Source: Thermomicrobiales bacterium (GTDB lineage: Bacteria > Chloroflexota > Chloroflexia > Thermomicrobiales > UBA6265). From it: DNA of 8,152 bases. The DNA is taken from NCBI GenBank assembly GCA_025937615.1, contig JAICRA010000051.1, positions 1-8,152 on the forward strand, read 5' to 3'. Below, piece after piece: positions 5,790 through 8,152 of the stretch (the stretch's first letter is position 1; the number at the start of each line of letters is the position of its first letter). Below the pieces are notes generated by a model. It was not told where the DNA came from, searched no databases, and saw only the letters and a list, made by a program, of their open reading frames with translations. Made by a program: the position numbers and the translations under genes.

Positions 5790-6127
5790 TGCCAACCCAG
5801 GGCCCCAATGAGCGATTCTGGATTCCGGACAACCCCGACGGCAGCGGATGGGCGGAGGTTGACTGGGTAAGCGCGTCCCGGGGATCGCGCTACCACTATC
5901 GGCACGTCGGAGCGGCCGAGGACGAGGGGTCGCGGCTGCCTGCCTTTTACCGGGTGGTAACCCGTCTCGAGTCCGAGGCATTACATGCGCACGAAAATAG
6001 CTATTTCGTGGCGCGGGAGAGGCTGGCGGATTTTCTCGCCGAGGTCATCTTCGCGGCTGGCGCGGAAGTCATTTGGCATGTTGAGCCCTGCCCGAGCCCG
6101 CCTCCGGAAAGCGGGTTAGGTCACTAG
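5789..6127 (+). CDS. Hypothetical 112-residue protein coupled to the MerR regulator
   Basis: I do not recognise this protein. It is soluble, with no signal peptide or membrane segment. The N-terminal third is rich in aromatic residues (FWIPDN, GWAEVDWV, SRYHYRHVG), the middle has a strand-like FYRVVTRLE (53-61), then a helix-like VARERLADFLAEVIFAAG (74-91) and a last strand VIWHVEP (94-100). This alternation suggests a small alpha/beta domain. Its ATG shares one base with the regulator's stop (TGATG) and there is no strong separate ribosome binding site, so it is probably made in ratio with the regulator and may be an accessory or effector-sensing partner. A strong terminator follows 14 bp after the stop, closing the operon. 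Confidence 0.75.
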   Translation: MPTQGPNERFWIPDNPDGSGWAEVDWVSASRGSRYHYRHVGAAEDEGSRLPAFYRVVTRLESEALHAHENSYFVARERLADFLAEVIFAAGAEVIWHVEPCPSPPPESGLGH

Positions 6128-6141
6128 CCAACGAAGAGCGG

Positions 6142-6172
6142 AAAACCGGGGCGGCCTGGCCGCCCCGGTTTT
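6142..6172. terminator. Bidirectional intrinsic terminator
   Basis: A perfect 31-bp dyad: a 15-base arm (6142-6156) starting AAAACCGGGG and its exact complement (6158-6172) ending CCCCGGTTTT around a single central base, so the real loop is about 5 nt. The stem is GC-rich, with an A-run on the left and a T-run on the right, so a U-tract is produced on either strand. It lies between the convergent 112-residue protein gene and the thioredoxin fusion gene and can terminate both. Confidence 0.92.
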
Positions 6173-6192
6173 ACGCGTCGCTATTGCCGTAG

Positions 6193-8152
6193 TCAAGACC
6201 GAAGGAGGTTCATAACGTCCGGGCCACCGACCGAGAGACCGGAGGCGACGTTGCCGTTGGCATCGATCAGAATCGCGGAAGGTGTCCCGGAGGCGCCGAA
6301 GGCTTCACCGGTGCGGAACCCCTGGTCGAGGAGAATCGTCGACTCGAAGCCGTGTGCGCGGTTCGCTTCCGGGTCGCCGGTCGAGATGAGCACGAGTTGC
6401 GGCGCGCCCTCGGGCCGGTCTTTCTCCCAGCTCTTGATATCTGGGACGAGCCGCTGGCAGAAGCCGCACCCTGGGTTCCAGAACAGGAGAGCCGTGCGGC
6501 CATTGCGATTCTCGTCGAGGTTCACCTCCGTGCCCTCGAGATTCCGCAGCTGCACGTTCGGCGCTTTGCCCCCAACGGGAACCCCGCGAGGCCCCGCGGG
6601 CGCGTCCGATTCATCGGCCGTCGAGGGATCCAGCAAGTTCGGCGCCTCGTTCCTGAGAAGCGAGATCACTGTCGGCCCACCGACAGCGAGACCGGAAGCG
6701 ATCTTGCCGTCGGCCCCAACCAGCACCGCCGAGGGGGTGCCGCTGGCGCCAAAAGCGCGTCCGACGTTGAAACCGGAATCGATAACGACCGGCGAGGAAA
6801 ATCCTTGCTCGCGGTTCCGTTCGACATCTCCAGTCGAGACGACCAGGAGTTTGGGTGCGTTTTCGGACCGACCGGACTCCCAGGTCTTGAGGTCGTCGAG
6901 CATGCGCTGGCAGAAGCCGCAGCCGGGGTTCCAGAACAGCACTGCCGTGGGGTGCCCGGCGAAGTCAGCCAGCCGCACTAGTTCCCCATCCAGATTGTTG
7001 AGTTCGACGACCGGCGCGTCTTTACCGATGCTGGCGATTCCCCGCGGCGCCTGAGCATTGGCGGAGGGCTGCCGGGCCTGGATGGGCCTCGGCGCAGCGG
7101 CGGGACGCGGCTTAGGCACCAGCACCTTGCCTTCAGCGGCCTGCTTGACGAGGGTGCTAATCTGCTGGGCGCCCCCGGCCGCGCCGCTACCGATGGTTCC
7201 ATCCGGCCGCACCAGTACGGCCGTCGGTGTCCCGAACGTTTGGTAGGCGTCGGCCACTTCGTTGTCCCGTTGCATCAGCACGTGGGTCAGATTGTGCTGC
7301 TTCGCCTTGTTGCGGTTGTCCTCGAGCGACCCGCGTGTAATGACGGCGATGGTCAGTTTTTCAGCGAGATCGCGCTGCCATTTGCCGACGTCGCCCATCA
7401 TCGCATTGCATGGGCCGCAACTGGGATCGGTAAACAGCAGGAGGACGGGCTTGTCGGTCGCCCGCAGTGCATCCAGCGTCATCGTCTCCCCATAGAGACC
7501 GGACAGGCTGAACGCTGGCGCGGGTGCGCCGAAGGCCAGTCCTTCCTCCTCGTCTTCTTCGTCGTCTTCGGCGGCGTCAGGGATCTCGATGTCCGCCTCT
7601 TCAAGTGCGGCTTCGATCCGGTCGAGCCGAACGAGCAAACGCCCGTTTTGACCGAGGAGATGCACGAGCAGCCAGGCGACACCCGCCAATGCGGCGAGCA
7701 CGACGACCGCTACGACGAGCATTACCCATTCAAAGGTGGTCAGTCCGCTGAACACCTCAGTCAGGGCAGGTCCGGGGTCATTGTTGACAAACCCGGAAAT
7801 AGCGACGAAAGCCGCGAGCACCGCCAGGACAGCATTCCGGATCAGCGTCGACGGACCGATCTCAGATGTCGTCAGTTGCCCAAAACAATGGCAGTCGAAC
7901 TTGCGGCCCCGGGAGAGGTTGTAGCCGATGCCCGCGATAAAAACCCCCAACAGGATCAACGCGAGCAATGCTCCCCACTGCGCCGTGGCGGCGGGGATCA
8001 GGAGCACCGCGATGACGAGTTCGGCAATCGGCAGCGCGATCCCGCCCGCCCGCGTAAACCGTTCTGGAACGCCGAATGACCGCATGGCGGCCTGGGATCC
8101 GGAGAGATCGAAGAGCTTGGAAACCCCCGACACTACGAAGACCGCGGCCAAA
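6193..8152 (-). CDS. MauE-like membrane protein fused to three TlpA-like thioredoxin domains (N-terminus cut by window)
   Basis: The reading frame runs open through the right edge; 652 residues are visible and probably the first 15-20 are missing. Residues 1-122 are a MauE/DoxX-type four-helix membrane domain (VVSGVSKLFD; helices about 1-13, 37-55, 58-77, 101-121) with a redox pair C87-x-C89 (CHCFG). A fifth helix (142-166) leads to a charged helix (QNGRLLVRLDRIEAALEE) and an acidic linker (184-203). Three thioredoxin-fold domains follow: 204-345 with CGPC (245-248) and cis-Pro P309; 371-503 with CGFC (411-414) and P473; 524-652 with CGFC (562-565) and P624. A Pro/Ala-rich linker (346-370) separates the first two. 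MauE proteins are thought to pass electrons to or from periplasmic thiol proteins, much like DsbB/VKOR or CcdA. This would be a self-contained membrane disulfide relay on the outer side of the membrane. Direction and clients are unknown. Confidence 0.88.
   Translation of the reverse strand, partial: LAAVFVVSGVSKLFDLSGSQAAMRSFGVPERFTRAGGIALPIAELVIAVLLIPAATAQWGALLALILLGVFIAGIGYNLSRGRKFDCHCFGQLTTSEIGPSTLIRNAVLAVLAAFVAISGFVNNDPGPALTEVFSGLTTFEWVMLVVAVVVLAALAGVAWLLVHLLGQNGRLLVRLDRIEAALEEADIEIPDAAEDDEEDEEEGLAFGAPAPAFSLSGLYGETMTLDALRATDKPVLLLFTDPSCGPCNAMMGDVGKWQRDLAEKLTIAVITRGSLEDNRNKAKQHNLTHVLMQRDNEVADAYQTFGTPTAVLVRPDGTIGSGAAGGAQQISTLVKQAAEGKVLVPKPRPAAAPRPIQARQPSANAQAPRGIASIGKDAPVVELNNLDGELVRLADFAGHPTAVLFWNPGCGFCQRMLDDLKTWESGRSENAPKLLVVSTGDVERNREQGFSSPVVIDSGFNVGRAFGASGTPSAVLVGADGKIASGLAVGGPTVISLLRNEAPNLLDPSTADESDAPAGPRGVPVGGKAPNVQLRNLEGTEVNLDENRNGRTALLFWNPGCGFCQRLVPDIKSWEKDRPEGAPQLVLISTGDPEANRAHGFESTILLDQGFRTGEAFGASGTPSAILIDANGNVASGLSVGGPDVMNLLRS
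6199..7026 (-). repeat. Tandem duplication of a thioredoxin domain, 151-codon period
   Basis: Residues 376-500 and 527-651 of the fusion protein align without gaps at an offset of 151 residues, with about 72 of 125 identical by hand count. Blocks around FWNPGCGFCQR and AFGASGTPSA are identical. At the DNA level, plus-strand bases 6452-6468 and 6905-6921 are identical, as are 6473-6486 and 6926-6939, each 453 bp apart. The first thioredoxin domain is clearly more distant (CGPC, different spacing). Confidence 0.85.

Noticed and set aside
5995..6006. AT-rich palindrome AAATAGCTATTT
   Set aside because: Lies within the 112-residue protein gene encoding HENSYFVA; no neighbouring copies or promoter context.
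7240..8079. Long open frame on the plus strand (279 codons) opposite the thioredoxin fusion gene
   Set aside because: It is antisense to a gene with unmistakable MauE and thioredoxin motifs; its translation shows no fold, and GC-rich genes commonly give long antisense frames.
8149..8151. TTG at the right edge as the start of the MauE fusion protein
   Set aside because: The protein begins in the middle of the first membrane helix there, so the gene almost certainly continues past the window.

Overview
The window is GC-rich bacterial DNA with densely packed short operons, several genes overlapping by a single base, and many substrate-oxidation genes. CoxG/CoxS/CoxM-type molybdenum hydroxylase genes, an acyl-CoA dehydrogenase, a crotonase, a BtpA-type protein and a MauE-thioredoxin fusion would fit an aerobic Chloroflexota (Thermomicrobia-like) or a high-GC actinobacterial lineage. 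This placement is inferred from gene content and protein style only; no rRNA or other marker gene is present. I saw no tRNA, insertion sequence, CRISPR array or phage gene.

Left part (1-1927, + strand): coxG, coxS and coxM, the accessory SRPBCC protein, the 2Fe-2S subunit and the FAD subunit of a CO-dehydrogenase/xanthine-dehydrogenase-type enzyme. The catalytic large subunit (CoxL type) is not in the window, so the true substrate cannot be fixed. An 8-bp tandem repeat and a long imperfect hairpin separate coxG from coxS.

Middle (1937-4860): an acyl-CoA dehydrogenase (minus) converges on coxM and diverges from an enoyl-CoA hydratase (plus). The two could catalyse successive steps of an acyl-CoA degradation route. 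The hydratase overlaps tail to tail by 14 bp with a BtpA-family TIM-barrel gene (minus), which is translationally coupled to an upstream gene for a small two-helix membrane protein.

Right part (5097-8152): a 129-bp divergent region carries a perfect TGACAG-N5-CTGTCA dyad. Reading rightwards from it is a MerR-family regulator coupled by a one-base overlap to an unrecognised 112-residue protein. A strong bidirectional terminator (6142-6172) ends this operon and the convergent last gene. That gene, cut by the window edge, encodes a MauE-like membrane domain followed by an extra transmembrane helix, an acidic linker and three tandem TlpA-like thioredoxin domains (CGPC, CGFC, CGFC). This architecture is the most distinctive item in the window.
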